This document shows positions 22,690-34,644 of a stretch of 64,000 nt of DNA, piece by piece. The stretch's first letter is position 1; each line of letters opens with the position of its first letter. The notes below the pieces were generated by a model. That model was given only the letters and a program-made list of their open reading frames with translations. It was not told the DNA's origin and searched no databases. The position numbers were made by a program, and so were the translations under genes. Origin of the DNA: Taxawa tesnikishii (nom. ined.) (taxonomy: Eukaryota > Ascomycota > Dothideomycetes > Dothideales); the NCBI GenBank assembly GCA_030247885.1, contig JAPDRO010000004.1, positions 1-64,000 on the forward strand, read 5' to 3'.

Positions 22690-24291
22690 ATGGCAGGCTA
22701 TCTGACTTTCCTCACACCGCCTCTTGCCGCCTGGCTGGCATTGCTGTCATCTCTTTCGTATATCTGCGTCGGCGCCTTCGTCAACTATCGCAAGCTTCGT
22801 CAATTCCAAGGCCCACCTCTGGCAGGCTTGAGTCGCTTCTGGATCTTCTGGCAGTCCGTTAATGCACGCTTGAGCCCAGCCGAGTTCGAAGCAATCCAGA
22901 AATATGGTGATTTCCGGAACCTGTCGTATCTGCTCGCGCATCGCTGATGTTGAGCGATAGGATCGGTTTGCCGAATTGGGCCAAACCTGCTGCTCACTGA
23001 TGATGCAGACATTGTACGACACATGAACGCGCCCGGGTCGAAGTGGACGAGATCAGATTGGTACGATGGAGTGAAGTTGGACCCCAGGTTCGACACTGTC
23101 TTCTCGACCCGCGATGAGAAAGTGCACGCCGATCTGAAGGCGAAGGAAATAGGCGCTGTCAGAACTCCCCATCATCTCAGCAATATGCACCTCCAACTGA
23201 CCTCGACCAGTACAATGGCCGCGACATCGGTACTCTGGAGCCGGACATTGACAATCGTGTGGTAGACCTGTTGAATCTGATCAGAGATTCGTACAGTGGT
23301 ACCTCAATGGACTTCGCCGCCGTATCTCGCTTCTTCACTCTCGACGTGCTCAGCACTGTAGCATTCGGCAGACCCTTTGGCTTTATGGCCGCAAACCGAG
23401 ACCTCTGGGATTACAACAAGACGACTTCCCAATCCATGATGATACTGGAATGGAGCGTGAACCACAAAGCCCTCCGCTGGTTGTTCTCCACCCGCCTCAT
23501 GCAAGCTCTGGCCGCCCCGAAGGTGACAGACAAGACCGGCATGGGCCCCGTCCTCGCGTTCGCTCGCCAAGCCGTCGCCGAGCGCTTCAGCGCCAACCCG
23601 AAAATCAAGCAGGACATGCTCGGGCACTTCGTAAGCAAGGGATTGACCCAACTGCAGTGCGAAGTGGAAGCGAATCTCCAAATCATTGCCGGAGCCGACT
23701 CAACGACGACGGTTCTGCGATCAACCATGTTTCTCCTGGCCGGATCACCCGTAGCATATGGCAAGCTTAGAGCCGAGCTCGACGTCGCAACGAACGACGG
23801 CACTTTATCTTATCCTGTAACACGGTATTCCGAAACCCTCAAGCTGCCGTATCTGCAAGCTTGCATCTGGGAAGGTCTGCGCATGTACCCGCCTCTTTTG
23901 GGTTCAAAGCGAAGACTGCGCCCTCAGCGGTGAATCGATAAAGGGAATATACTTTCCCTCAGGTGTCGACGTCGCCGTCTGCGACGATGCCATGTGTCGG
24001 CGGAAAGACATCTTTGGCGATGATTCGCACGTTTTCCGACCGGACCGATGGATCGAAGCGGATGCCGAGACGCGTGTCAAGTATCGGCAGACGGTCGATA
24101 CGGTGTTTGGGAGCGGCCGGTTCCAGTGCTTGGGCAGGCATATCGCTATGGTGGAGCTTCACAAGGCGTTGGCGGAACTTATGAGGAATTTCGATTGGGC
24201 GATTGCGGATCCGATGAAGGGGATCAAGCAGACATTGCATTCCGTGCATGTTCAGTCGAACATGAACCTTGTCGCTAAGCCGAGGGGGTAA
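22690..24291 (+). CDS. Cytochrome P450 monooxygenase
   Basis: Membrane-anchored P450 resembling pisatin-demethylase-type enzymes; substrate unknown. The N-terminal anchor reads LTFLTPPLAAWLALLSSLSY. Introns fit at 22,907-22,960 (54 nt) and 23,158-23,210 (53 nt), giving SVCRIGPNLLLTDDADIVRH and AYNGRDIGTLEPDIDNRVVD. The I-helix motif is AGADSTTT, the ExxR motif is EGLR, and the haem loop is FGSGRFQCLGRH with the cysteine near 24,129. Between about 23,895 and 23,935 the frame changes twice within 40 bp, at short runs (TTTTGGG and CCC), inside PPLLG..FKAKTAP..SGESIKG. All hallmark motifs are intact, so the frame changes look like sequence error; real inactivation cannot be excluded. Confidence 0.88.
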
Positions 24292-24563
24292 CGGAGTGAG
24301 AGCCAGTTCATGCTACGGGACTAACTCCTAATGACACTTGTTTGATTTCTATGAGCCGTCAATCTTCATCCTTGTAGACTCGCACTGGATGACTACCCCA
24401 AAATGATTCTAGCACACGCAGCTGGTTAACGTGAACCTTACTGCAGCTCTATGGGCAATCGCAAATGTCGGCTTGCCTCATGCTCTTCGGAGTATCTAAA
24501 GAACACCACTATGCAATCATACCTTGCCATACAGCGCTCCATCTTATGAATCACCTCATGTAT
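24292..24563. other. Short spacer, nothing recognised
   Basis: Intergenic sequence between the 3' ends of the P450 and the minus-strand NLR-type fragment. Confidence 0.4.
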
Positions 24564-24824
24564 CTATCTTAGCTGTGTTTCTTCTGCTTTCCATAATGCA
24601 GCGGGCGAGGAGGACGCCACTGTTACCGTCATGCTGTCAGCACCGTCCAACGCTAGAGTTATAGTTTTCAGGGAGAAGACTCGATTCAAAATAGTTCGTG
24701 GAGCATCCTTGGCTGCGTGGTATAACCTTTTCAACTTCACCGCGCCCTCACAGGGCTGCATGCTCAAGGACAGCAGGCCTGCTCCGCCGGTGATGACTCC
24801 GAAGACCGCCTGGACGCGAGACAT
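24564..24824 (-). pseudogene. Isolated N-terminal domain of a fungal STAND/NLR-type protein
   Basis: The 86-residue frame starts MSRVQAVFGVITGGAGLLSL and continues QPCEGAVKLKRLYHAAKDAP, closely like the small N-terminal domain that precedes NACHT, ankyrin or other modules in many fungal STAND proteins. The frame then ends and no nucleotide-binding or repeat domain is found on either side. It is either a relic of a larger gene or a stand-alone N-domain protein. The family call is by resemblance to remembered sequences. Confidence 0.55.
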
Positions 24825-25429
24825 CGCATTTGCTGGTTCACAGTGGATATTGCGAGGTGTTGGGGAAGAGAGAGGATAGAAAAGGGACTGCGGAAAAGAG
24901 ATTTTGCCAGCTACCTTAGCCTGATGTAACAAGGGCCGGTGGCTACAGCTCAAAGTACATAGGTAACATGCCAGCACTGCCACAGCCCCTGCACTGAAGG
25001 CAGCTTTGTCCTGCTTGGCTCACAGGAGAGGCCTCGGCACCCATGAAGATGAATCTTTCCATGAGCGAGTAATCGGCGAGAATAACTATGTAGATGCACA
25101 CACTTCGGCTCCCGGCAGTTTGCTCCTCCACCTCCGCAAGGGCCCCCGCAATGGACTCCCGCAATGGACTCCACTCCACTCAGCACAGCGTACGTCAAGC
25201 CATAGATTCAGGACAGAGTTCATCTACCCGTCTTACGGGCAGTTAGGGATAGGTATCAACTTTGCCCTGCTTTTCTATCTACCGTTTCTGTCTTCTACAC
25301 TTCTCCATTACTCAATCAATTCAGTCTTCTCCTCGTTCAGCCTAAGTCTTCTGGCAGCACGGGCAGGAGATAGGCCTAAGTTCGTGACTTTAACTCGTCT
25401 TTTGAACCCCAAGACCTGCTACCGGCGCG
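24825..25429. promoter_or_regulatory. Divergent intergenic region, esterase promoter
   Basis: Lies between the starts of the minus-strand NLR-type fragment and the plus-strand esterase. It holds a pyrimidine-rich stretch at about 25,260-25,340 upstream of the esterase ATG. No defined element is recognised. Confidence 0.35.
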
Positions 25430-26731
25430 ATGGCCATTATTCGCCTTCCCCAGGCTACATACCGTGGTGGTACCGACGACGACATCAACTACTATCACGG
25501 CATTCCGTACAGCCAGCCGTTCGAACGCTTCCAATCACCCAAACCGGTAGTCAGAAACGGTGATCCAGAGCATGTTATAGATGCGACACGCTGGGGCCCG
25601 ATATGTCCTCAAAACCCATCCCGGTTTGAGCCCTATCTTTATGGACCATGGCCTTCGCCGCCGAACGGAGGCCATCCGGACGAGAGCGAATGTGGCGTGC
25701 TGTCAGTCTACCAGCCTCAACTCGCAAGTACGGACAAAAAGCTGCCGGTCATTGTATACATGCACGGCGGTGCATGGCAAACGGGCAGCAGCCAGATAAA
25801 CTGGTACACCGGGACCGCACTCGCGCGCGACGGAGAGTGCATTGTCGTCAACATAAACTACCGTCTCGGCATCCTGGGGTTCTTGTACAAAGAAGGCAAA
25901 GATCTGGCCTGTGGTAACCAGGACCATATCCTCGCGCTCGAGTGGGTGCGCGACAATATCCGACACTTTGGCGGTGACCCCGACAACATCACTGCCGCGG
26001 GTCAGTCCGCAGGCGCCTACAACACGCAACTTCTGCTCGACATAAGGCCTGATCTATTCCGTCGTGCCATCATTCAAAGTTCGCCGGCGAGCATGGCGTT
26101 CAGCGCCGAAGACGCGAAGAGTGTAGTCGCGACCGTGCGCTCTGCTCTGCCAGCTGGGAAGTCGCTTGATACTGCCAGTGTCGATGAGCTGCTTGTTGCA
26201 CAAGCCGCTGCCGGCAAGGCTCACGTGTCGAACTGCTTCATGCCCCTCGCCCCGGACGGCATCGCACCTGGCGGCCGTAGCAAGGCCCGCGATTCGAAGG
26301 ATCAGAAGGACGTATTGATCACCTGGATGGAGCACGATGGCTCCGCATTCGCTGCGTTGTCACAGGGAGACCAGACCATTTTCTCCGACGATCTCAGCCG
26401 CAAGTTAACCGGCGAGCTGTTCAGAGAGCCGTCGATCCAGCTTGCTGACCGGTTGCACCAAGCCGGTCATAACGTTGTGACGCTGGAGCATCAGTGGCAG
26501 CCGGAGGATTTCGACCTTGGTGCCACACATTGTGTGGATCTGCCTTTAATCTTCGGAGATTTTAACGCTTGGAGTAACAGCCCGATGCATGGTAAGTCGT
26601 CGGCTGAGGAATGGGATAGTCAAGGCAAGAAGATACGGGAGGCTTGGGGACGGTTTGCGAAGAATGGGACGGCGCCGGTCGGGTTGAAGGCAGAGGTCAC
26701 AGATTGGAGCTCTTGTGATCGAGATTCGTAG
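25430..26731 (+). CDS. Type-B carboxylesterase
   Basis: Alpha/beta-hydrolase of the carboxylesterase/lipase family (433 residues, intronless). The oxyanion-hole motif HGGAW is at residues 112-116. The nucleophile elbow is GQSAGA with Ser193, and the family signature NYRLGILGF is at about 143-151. The probable acid is in MEHDGSAF and the catalytic histidine in GATHCVDLPLIFGDF. There is no signal peptide, so it is probably intracellular. It is shorter than the usual 500-plus residues but complete through the catalytic histidine. Such esterases act on xenobiotic, plant or secondary-metabolite esters; the real substrate is unknown. Confidence 0.92.
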   Translation: MAIIRLPQATYRGGTDDDINYYHGIPYSQPFERFQSPKPVVRNGDPEHVIDATRWGPICPQNPSRFEPYLYGPWPSPPNGGHPDESECGVLSVYQPQLASTDKKLPVIVYMHGGAWQTGSSQINWYTGTALARDGECIVVNINYRLGILGFLYKEGKDLACGNQDHILALEWVRDNIRHFGGDPDNITAAGQSAGAYNTQLLLDIRPDLFRRAIIQSSPASMAFSAEDAKSVVATVRSALPAGKSLDTASVDELLVAQAAAGKAHVSNCFMPLAPDGIAPGGRSKARDSKDQKDVLITWMEHDGSAFAALSQGDQTIFSDDLSRKLTGELFREPSIQLADRLHQAGHNVVTLEHQWQPEDFDLGATHCVDLPLIFGDFNAWSNSPMHGKSSAEEWDSQGKKIREAWGRFAKNGTAPVGLKAEVTDWSSCDRDS

Positions 26732-28718
26732 TGGTTATCCAACTGGATTGGCTCTAGAGCCTACCACATTGTGAAGTGGATTTACGACCGTGGATAAATC
26801 CAGATGATCCAGTCGAGTGCACAGGTGTATACACGCGTTTGGAGGTGCGCAACATGCACCGTATCACGCCCCATGCTTGCTCGTATATATTAAGGCTCGG
26901 ACTGGACTTAGGAAATCAGATAACACCACTTCCGGATCAAGACGGCACCTATCTTCCGTTCACTTGACGCCACCGATATTGAACGTATAGCTGTCTATCT
27001 CGTCTGTCCAGTGGCAATCCAAATCCAGTCTAAGCGGCTACTCATCAATTCCAACTCGGGAAACATTCAATCTACTCAAGATGCTTACCTATCTTCTTGG
27101 TATTCTATGAGTCCTTCATACTGTCTCTGCCGCCGATAATCCTTACTGTCACTCCCCTAAGCAGACAGTCTACACATTCGCACCTATCTCGCCTCCTCAT
27201 ACCTCCATCGTGATTCTCCTGGATCCGGCAGGGACTGCCTGGAAAACTGTGGCTTCTCGGCCCGTCACACGTACTTCACACTTCCAATTTGGCCTCCTTA
27301 CACCAAAGATTCTAAGCTGCTGGATGTGTTTCGCGCTATTCCCTACGCGATAAACCCAGTCGCCTACGGATGGCCGGGTGAAGGTAGCTTACCTTAAGGA
27401 CTCGTCACGTCCATTCCGGAAGCCCTGCTGTGGAAGTAGATAGGCAAGGCTTCCGCACGCACTTGGCGACTAAGCGCGGTATCAGGCGGTCGGACCGGCT
27501 GTGTTGGGTCGATGTCGATGCCCACTATTAGTTGTGGATTTGGTTCAACACGTGCCAAGTTCTCCTTGACGCGGAAGTCTTAGCCACGATCCAGAAAGTG
27601 ACCGGTATGTGATTCAGAGTTCGAAGAGTCGGATGGCGCCATGATCTTAGACGTGAAAGTTTTTGTGTATAGGCCGAAGGGGAGAAGCACAAAGCACAAA
27701 ATGGCCTTAATATGCCTCGAAGTTGACCAGATCAGGCCAAGGGCTTGCGGCCTCCAGGTCAGATATTCTGCCCACGGATGATCTTTTGAACACGGAGTTG
27801 ATGAGCTGCAAAGGGACGGAGTATGAAGGAGCTAAAAGGAGGCTGTGTTGCGCTCCGCTCACTGTTGTGGTCAACAATTCCAACGTGACTATTGTCGCAA
27901 CGCGATGAGATGGACGAGCTGAGACAGAACTTAGTTGCGAGGAAGACTCTCCTTTGTATCCGACGATTGTTGTGGTTATACATAGTGGTGTTGATGCGGT
28001 GATGTTACACCGCCGAGTACGACGGATGCAGGGGTGCAGACCAGGCGTTTAGCAGTCAGCAACATTCAAAGCGACCTACTCATATGGCTAAGGACGTCGG
28101 CCAACTATCAGACGCAGCGAACGAGATGGAAGCTCTCAGGTGATGATGGGCTTACTGATAGTATTGAAATCGTGTTACCCTACTCGTCCACATTCCCCGC
28201 AAATCATTAAACTGAATACGAGACACGTTTGCAACGCGGCAAATATGCGGAAGCTTTCTTTGATTGTTGCTCCTATCTTTCGTCGCCTTCCGAGTCACTG
28301 ACGCCGTCAACAGCAGCCAGCGAGCCGTCAGCCTTCGCGGACCAGGTACCGCACCACCACATCCGATCGTCGATCATCGCTTGATATGCCTTCATGTCCT
28401 CCCGCCTCCACGCAACACCTAGCCCGTCTTACGCACCAATCAGGAAGGTTCTGTCCTCCCTTCGAGAGCACGATGAGTCCAGTCTGCTTTGCATAATCCC
28501 CCACAGAGCCCAAAACACGCGACAAAACAATGGAAGAAGAAACGACATCTTACAATCATCACTGGGTATCCTCTCCCCGCCAATCCCCAATGACCTAGCG
28601 CCTGTGAGTCGCTTGCGCAATGCCAATCTCCAGAAAGAAACAAACAGGAAAAGACGCAAGGAAAATGCTGCTTCTGCCCGGTGTGATAAGACAAAGGGAA
28701 TAGTTGGGTTCGCATGGG
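26732..28718. other. Decayed accessory sequence, no intact gene
   Basis: About 2 kb with GC-normal composition and no long frame. At about 27,080-27,340 (+) a broken frame begins like a small secreted protein (hydrophobic start, then SAADNPYCHS). At about 27,720-27,908 (+) a frame ends with a Cys-bearing stretch (ELMSCKGTEYEGAKRRLCC). Both look like relics of accessory genes; neither could be assigned to a family. Confidence 0.4.
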
Positions 28719-30992
28719 CTATTGGTAGTGCCCTGTGGCGATCATGCTCGGTGGACCCATTGGTCCTTGGCTCAGACTGCGCATGTCCACATGCGTTGGC
28801 ATATCCGCTTGCTGCTGCACATTGTGACCATCCACGTAACCCCCTGCGACATTGCGGGTATGGGCAAGTAGTTAGGCTCGGCGCTCGGGCTTTCCTCGAG
28901 GCTCTCGAGCCCATCCTCGCCCTCTTCGATGTCATCTTCAACGGGCATGGTGCCGTCAGGGTTGGCTTCGTGCGTGCGACGGTGCTGGGCCAGATTGTCG
29001 GAGCGAGAAAAGGCTTTGTTGCAGAGAGGGCAGACGTAAGGGCGCTCCTGAGTGTGCGTGCGAACGTGCCTCTTCAGGTGCTCTAACCTCTTGAACAACC
29101 GTCCACACATGGGAATTGGACATGAGTGGGACTTCTGCGGATACGGTCCGAGTTCTTGAATGGTGGCAGAACGTGCCCTTCTGTAAACACCGTTGGCCGT
29201 GCGGGTGACAGCGGCATGATGGAGAGACACTGGCCTAGAGTACTCATCGCTCGGGAAAGGCGCGAAGTCTTCTGCTTGGACGAGTGGCAGAGGCGGCTGC
29301 ATCGCTGCCAGGTCTTCGGCTGGCGTGCTGTGGCGAGAGAGATCCAAGAGCTCCTTGTGGCGAGACATCATCGGGTTGTTGCCGTGTACCGAGGCGGGAG
29401 AGTCGTGGTAGACCTCGTCTACTTCTGCAACTGGTATCACGGATTGGGAAACTGAGCGCCGAAGGTCACTAGGGCGGCGGACAGTATGAGATGTCATGCC
29501 TCCGGTAGCGGTGAGTGCAGCAGCAACGCCAGTGGAAAGGGATGAACGTCGCCTTCTCTGCTTGTACGTAGGAGAGCCTTCAAGAACCGAGGAGTAGACG
29601 TTGGTCTGGTGAAGTGGTCGGATCATGGATGGGTACTGTGGTGGAGCAAGGCTTGTGGGCGGCATTTGCACAAGAGGGTTGTATGTTTGCGACATGCCAA
29701 CGTCCGGGAGGGCGGTATAGAGGCCGGTGTCTTCGTTCGCAATATATGCGGGCTCAGCTGTCATAGGCGCAGAGTGCTGAGGGGGCGTCAATGGCTCAAA
29801 AGAAAGTCCGCGAACGCTGTAGTCTTCAAAGTGCGAGGAAACAAAGGAAGGTGCGGGTGAGTACTCCATGTATGCGGGCATCGAGCTGTGTCGGTGCTGC
29901 ACCTGGGTCAGAGGAATGCCGTTGCGGTCATACTGAACGATTGGTCCGTACGACTGCTCCCGCGTCCTCTGCACCTGAGCTGGCATCGGAGGAACTGCCA
30001 TCTCCTGTGCGTACGTTGGCGCTTGCGTATAAGTGTGTTCTGGCATGGGTTGTGGCATACTTGGTTGAGGCTGATGCTGTTGCGGCTGCGGAATCATTTG
30101 CGGAGGAGGCATTGAGTCTGAAGCGCGTTGTGCTGGAGATTCGGGCTGTGATCGAGATTGAGGTGCAGCGTTGTTGTTGAAGACGGAATTGTTCGTCTGT
30201 TGCGCTTTCGTGAGCTGCTCAAACAGTGACACAGACGAGTCGAACTCGAACGACAATGCAGGTTCGCTGACTGCGACAGTTGTTGCTTCTTGTCCCATCT
30301 TCTCCCTCTTCAGGTCACGTTCCAGCGCATCGAGGAATAGCCTATCGTGTGGCACACTGTACCAGTAAAAGACCTTCTGCTTCTTCTGTGTCCTGATGCA
30401 GTTGTTCTTGTACAGGAAGTCTAGGAACGCGCTCTTGGGCTCTTCCAAGGAAGCGTCGGTGCCGGATTTGAGGTTGCGCAGATCGGAGAAAATACCCTCC
30501 TCAAACTTCTTCGAGTTTTTGACCGGACGGCCAAAGGCCTGGAAGCGGAACGACAGGCATCGTACAATGTCTGTGCCGGAAACGTGGAAGAGGTTGTTCC
30601 TATCGTGGGTCAATGTCTGTTGCAAACACAGGATCCTGAGGGTCATTACCAGAGCACGCAGGAGACGTATTCGCCCGTGGGCAGCAGGAATCTCCGGATG
30701 TACTGGTCTTGCGCCCAGTCAACGGGTGCGGAAATGAGAAAGTATTTTACTGTGGAATTGTCAGCAACGCCGATCAGGCCAAGAGAGGTGGTGGGGTGGA
30801 GATGGTGATGCTGCTGGGTTGCGGGAACATGCAGCGCCGTTGCGACGCAAACGTACAGTTGTCGACCTGCTGCAACGCGACGATTGAGTCTGCAGGCAGT
30901 GCTTGTTGTGCGTCCTGGTCGAGTAGAAAGGTCTCTGGAGCGACTGATCGAGGCTGCGGAGGTGGCATTGCTGAATGGTGGGTTGAATACAT
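28719..30992 (-). CDS. STE12: STE12 transcription factor (homeodomain-like plus C2H2)
   Basis: Transcription factor at the end of the Fus3/Kss1-type MAPK pathway, controlling mating, invasive growth and, in plant pathogens, penetration. Exon 1 (30,992-30,857), intron 107 nt (30,856-30,750), exon 2 (30,749-30,650), intron 50 nt (30,649-30,600), exon 3. The junctions read LKYFLISAPVDWAQDQYIRR and CVLWNNLFHVSGTDIVRC, the conserved STE12 DNA-binding domain. Two C2H2 fingers typical of filamentous fungi follow near 29,130-28,960 (CPIPMCGRLFKRLEHLKRH and CPLCNKAFSRSDNLAQHRR). After YLPIPA the frame as written runs to a stop at 28,772. One base more in a short A run would give NVAGGYVDGHNVQQQADM and a stop at 28,719, which looks more like the usual C-terminus. 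Confidence 0.96.
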
Positions 30993-31818
30993 GATGCGTG
31001 TTGTGTCGATGGATGATGGGCAACCGTTACAGCCGAGATGAGGTGAGATGAGTGCACGCTCGTTTCGTGTCAAGATGCTGCCTCAACCTCAAACAGCGGG
31101 ATTATTAAGTTTGTAATGGGTAAAAGGCGACGCGATACCAGTATCGCGAGACGCTGCAGTGGTGGTGTAAGTATGAGGGAGGAGTCGCGGTCGTCGGCGG
31201 GGCGGAGGCGATTGAAACGAGTGTGTCGGGCAGGAAAAACAAAGCTTTTTTCCACGAAGAGGATAGGATGGTCGATGAATTGTAATAACTCGAGGGCCGG
31301 CCTCAGTAGTACGGAACAAGCAACAAGCACGGTGGTTTGCGAGCGAAAAGGGAGTATCTTGATGGTAAGGGTAGCGTAGCAGGAGCCAACGAGCTAAAAG
31401 CGGGAATGTGAAGCAGTGCAGCAGAGCTGATGTGGTGGGCAGAGACGGTGTTTGAGGTTGCGAAACGGAGCCCGAGGCCTTAAGGGAGGGAGCGTCGGGG
31501 ATCTGAAGAGCGAGGGAAAGTGTTTCACCATCGGCAAGCAGCCTCAATTTAGCTAGTCGATAATGCGCCAGAGATCAGGACTGGCCTGTGCCTGCGGTAC
31601 CTGGCGCCTTGTACCTGAGCGTCAACCCAGCCGGGCTGCCCACTCACACAACCACGCTCATCGGCCGAGGAGTTGGCCGTGCGTGGGCGCCAACGCAGAA
31701 ACGTCTCTGCAGCCGCCCAAAGCAATGCAAACACCACTATCGAGCCCCAATGGTGATCGTCAGAAGGCCGGTGTATAGACGCCGTGCGGTGGAGTCCGTC
31801 CTGCACCCGCATGCCGTA

Positions 31819-31870
31819 GCACCAGCACCAGCACCAGCACCAGCAGCACCAGCACCAGCACCAGCAGCAG
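31819..31870. repeat. CACCAG/CAG microsatellite
   Basis: Tandem CACCAG units interrupted by extra CAG triplets, about 52 nt, in the upstream region of STE12. Confidence 0.9.
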
Positions 31871-32399
31871 ATGAGTGAGATGAGGAAGAGGGACGTCACG
31901 AGGCTCTTTCTACTAATCAAGCACGATACTGTCAAATCCATCACCGTCTGGCACTGTGCTTCGACTGTGCTGCTCCTTTTCACAAATACAAGCCACATTC
32001 GACGCCCGCAATCGCTTCCGGAAGTCCGGCAACCTGTGATGTGTCAATTCCTTTTTGCAGCAAAGGCGCATCCAACATCCACGGAACCACGTTCCTCGAG
32101 TCAGTGGAGGCCTTGGAGCAAGGAAGACGATACGAGGGAGCGCCCGGCTAAAGATTTTAAAGCTGCAAATATGGTCGCCAGCGGTACGCGTGCGTCGAGC
32201 CAAGCCGATGCGCAAGCCGATGATATGACGGGAAGAAGGAAAAAGGGTGCGCTGATCGCTGTGCCTGAGGATCAGACCGACAGACCCTCAAACCGCGCGA
32301 TGCTGAAGACCAACTCTTCTCACCAACGAGTTCAACAGCAACGTCAACAGGCACATGACAGTCGTTGTTCGAGATTAATTGTTGCGACTGCTTCTGCAG

Positions 32400-32419
32400 C
32401 ACTCACTCACTCACTCACA
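32400..32419. repeat. ACTC tetranucleotide array
   Basis: Five ACTC units, the same tetranucleotide that abuts the telomere at 74-114. Confidence 0.85.
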
Positions 32420-34644
32420 TGAATGCTGGGGCATCCACGAGTTGACGCTGCACGCTGCCCGCTGCCCGCTGCATGAGGCGTACGTGCATGGACGGTTTAA
32501 TTACCGGCTGCCCACGGCTTGCAATAGTTGAACTATAACGGAACCTTACCCCAAGCACCATTGGAACCTCATCGCTCGGCGACGGCGCTTTGACCGCGGC
32601 AGATGCTCGAATGTCAACAACACCCTTCCACCACACGTGATTTAATGCCACTTCTTTCCGATGACCGGTTCCGTGCCCAACCACAGTTGCTTGCTATGCC
32701 CGAAGCGCAAACTTGCGCAGCGTTTCTCGTCCAGACGCTCTCAACGGCGATGAATGCTGGCCTTGATTGCAAGCTTTCGCAGCAAGCCAACGCTGCTGCA
32801 GGGCGTTGCTGACTGCTGCAGGAACAACCGGCCGTGACCAATCGCCCGCTCTGTTTGATCAGCGTTCTGAAACAGCCCGACCCCGATCAGGGCCAGCAAA
32901 CTCTCAAAACCACCATCAAGCACGCCCAGCCAGGGAACGGCAGACCTGCATGTCGCCATCATTGCAAATAGCCATGACACGAAGATCCGGAGAACGGCAT
33001 ACGCTTTGACTACTGTTCGACATAGCCCTTGACATTGTTCTGCTCGTTCTGCCTGGTTGGCAGCGACTTCGAGCGAAGAGCGGCGGCTTATCGCTGAAAC
33101 TCTATCCCCATTCTCTCATTGCGCGTCGAGAAGCGAGGCGGTTCTAACAACTGCCGGGCGTTCTTCGGTCACTGTCGCGGAGAGACTACCTTCTCCAGAT
33201 CTTCATCCTCCACGGTGAGCTCATTTGCTTGATATGGAGCCTTTTTCTTTGGGTGCTTGGCAGCATATCATATCGACATCTACGATCTTCCCATAGAGAG
33301 AAGGAGCGAGCTATTGACGACCGCTTGAAAGCTGCGCTCGCACACTCACCGACTATGAAGGCCGAAGACGTAAGAAAATACGGTAGGGTCTGGTTTCCCT
33401 TGAACAGTTACGGACACGCTGCAATGACCTCAACATGCAGCGAAGAGCGACGTGAGGTGTAACAGAGATGACCAATCACCTATATTTCATCGTTCTATAC
33501 ATGTCAACAGGAAGAAGACGGGATATCTCATTCCTTCCAATCATGCCTGTTGCAACCCCACTTCGTCACTCTTATACTTCCGGCTCGGTACGGTCAAAGA
33601 CGTTCAGCCACGTTGGTCTGAACAGCTTCAACCCTACAATCAGTCAGCCTCCGGTTAAGCTTTTCCCGAGGTGTTGCATGGCTGTGACGGAGCCTTCTCC
33701 TGATCTCCATATTTACAGCCACTCACTTTACCGCATCCTCGATATTCGCCGAAGAGCAGCAAGTAAGCTTTCCGTTAAAAGAGGACCGGTCGATCCGGCA
33801 CGTCGGCCATTAGCCGCACTGTGTCACCGTGAACCCCGTGACCATTGTGTTTCATGCTTCTTCTTCCCCTTCCAGACGCAAACAGGGCACACTAATGCGT
33901 TCTGATATGTTTCATGTTGATTAAGCGAGCCCGTCGATCCCTGTATTAAGATTCTAAACCCTTTCCCAACCCCTTCCGAAGCCCTCTTCTCGGGATCCGT
34001 TGCAAGCCGGTGCCCGTGGTAGACTTAGGGTACCGAGGGCTTCATGGAGTACGCACGTAAACAGGCAAACTGATAATCTGTCAGCATTCTCCATGCTTCG
34101 TAGATCGCCGTGCCCTATACCAACGATACTAGGACAGGATGGTTGAGTAACTAGATGCATAGTTCATGGAAAATGTTCCGGAAAACTGGAATCGGAAATT
34201 GCATTGCATATGACGGACAACTGTGGTTCTTAAGCCAGAAAGTGGTAGTGGATGGTGCCCCATCGGTCTGCTACTACTTGTGTGATCCATAACAGCCTTC
34301 CACAAGGCTTCGATAAAGGTTTCAAGGAAATTGCGTTGCTCGTAACGATGCCTTGGAAATGTCCAATGGTATCATGAGCTTGGGATGGATTGCAGTGGTG
34401 GCTCTGGGTTGACCGCAAAGGATGCTGGGACGTTGGTGGTCTCGATATTGGCATGGCCGCAAGATTGCATGTCTTCAAGACATGGTATCGGGAATGGCGT
34501 GGCTTGGTCGCCGTCCGTCTCTAGGACCTGGCTCCGGAAGACATCTTCCAGACGGTAATTGAACGAGCACGATTTGCGGTGCCAGAAGATGAGTTACCAA
34601 AGCAGTCACTCACAGAAGCTTGCGACATGACTTCGCACGCACGT

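Larger units (their letters stand above)
30993..34644. promoter_or_regulatory. Long intergenic region upstream of STE12
   Basis: About 3.6 kb without a recognised gene; unusually long for this window. The stretch to about 31,560 is probably STE12 promoter and 5' leader and contains short upstream frames. It includes a CAC/CAG microsatellite (31,819-31,870) and an ACTC array (32,400-32,419). Several frames of 100-180 codons exist, but they overlap on both strands and have no recognisable composition or domains. Confidence 0.45.

Noticed and set aside
7997-26731. Possible secondary-metabolite cluster (monooxygenase, methyltransferase, P450, esterase)
   Set aside because: No polyketide synthase, NRPS, terpene synthase or prenyltransferase is present, and genes are separated by RIP blocks and relics.
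28394-29086. 230-codon plus-strand frame opposite STE12
   Set aside because: Shadow of the STE12 zinc-finger exon; STE12 homology is decisive.
31089-31547. 152-codon minus-strand frame upstream of STE12
   Set aside because: Low-complexity Pro/Arg/Thr composition with no domain; more likely 5' leader with short upstream frames.
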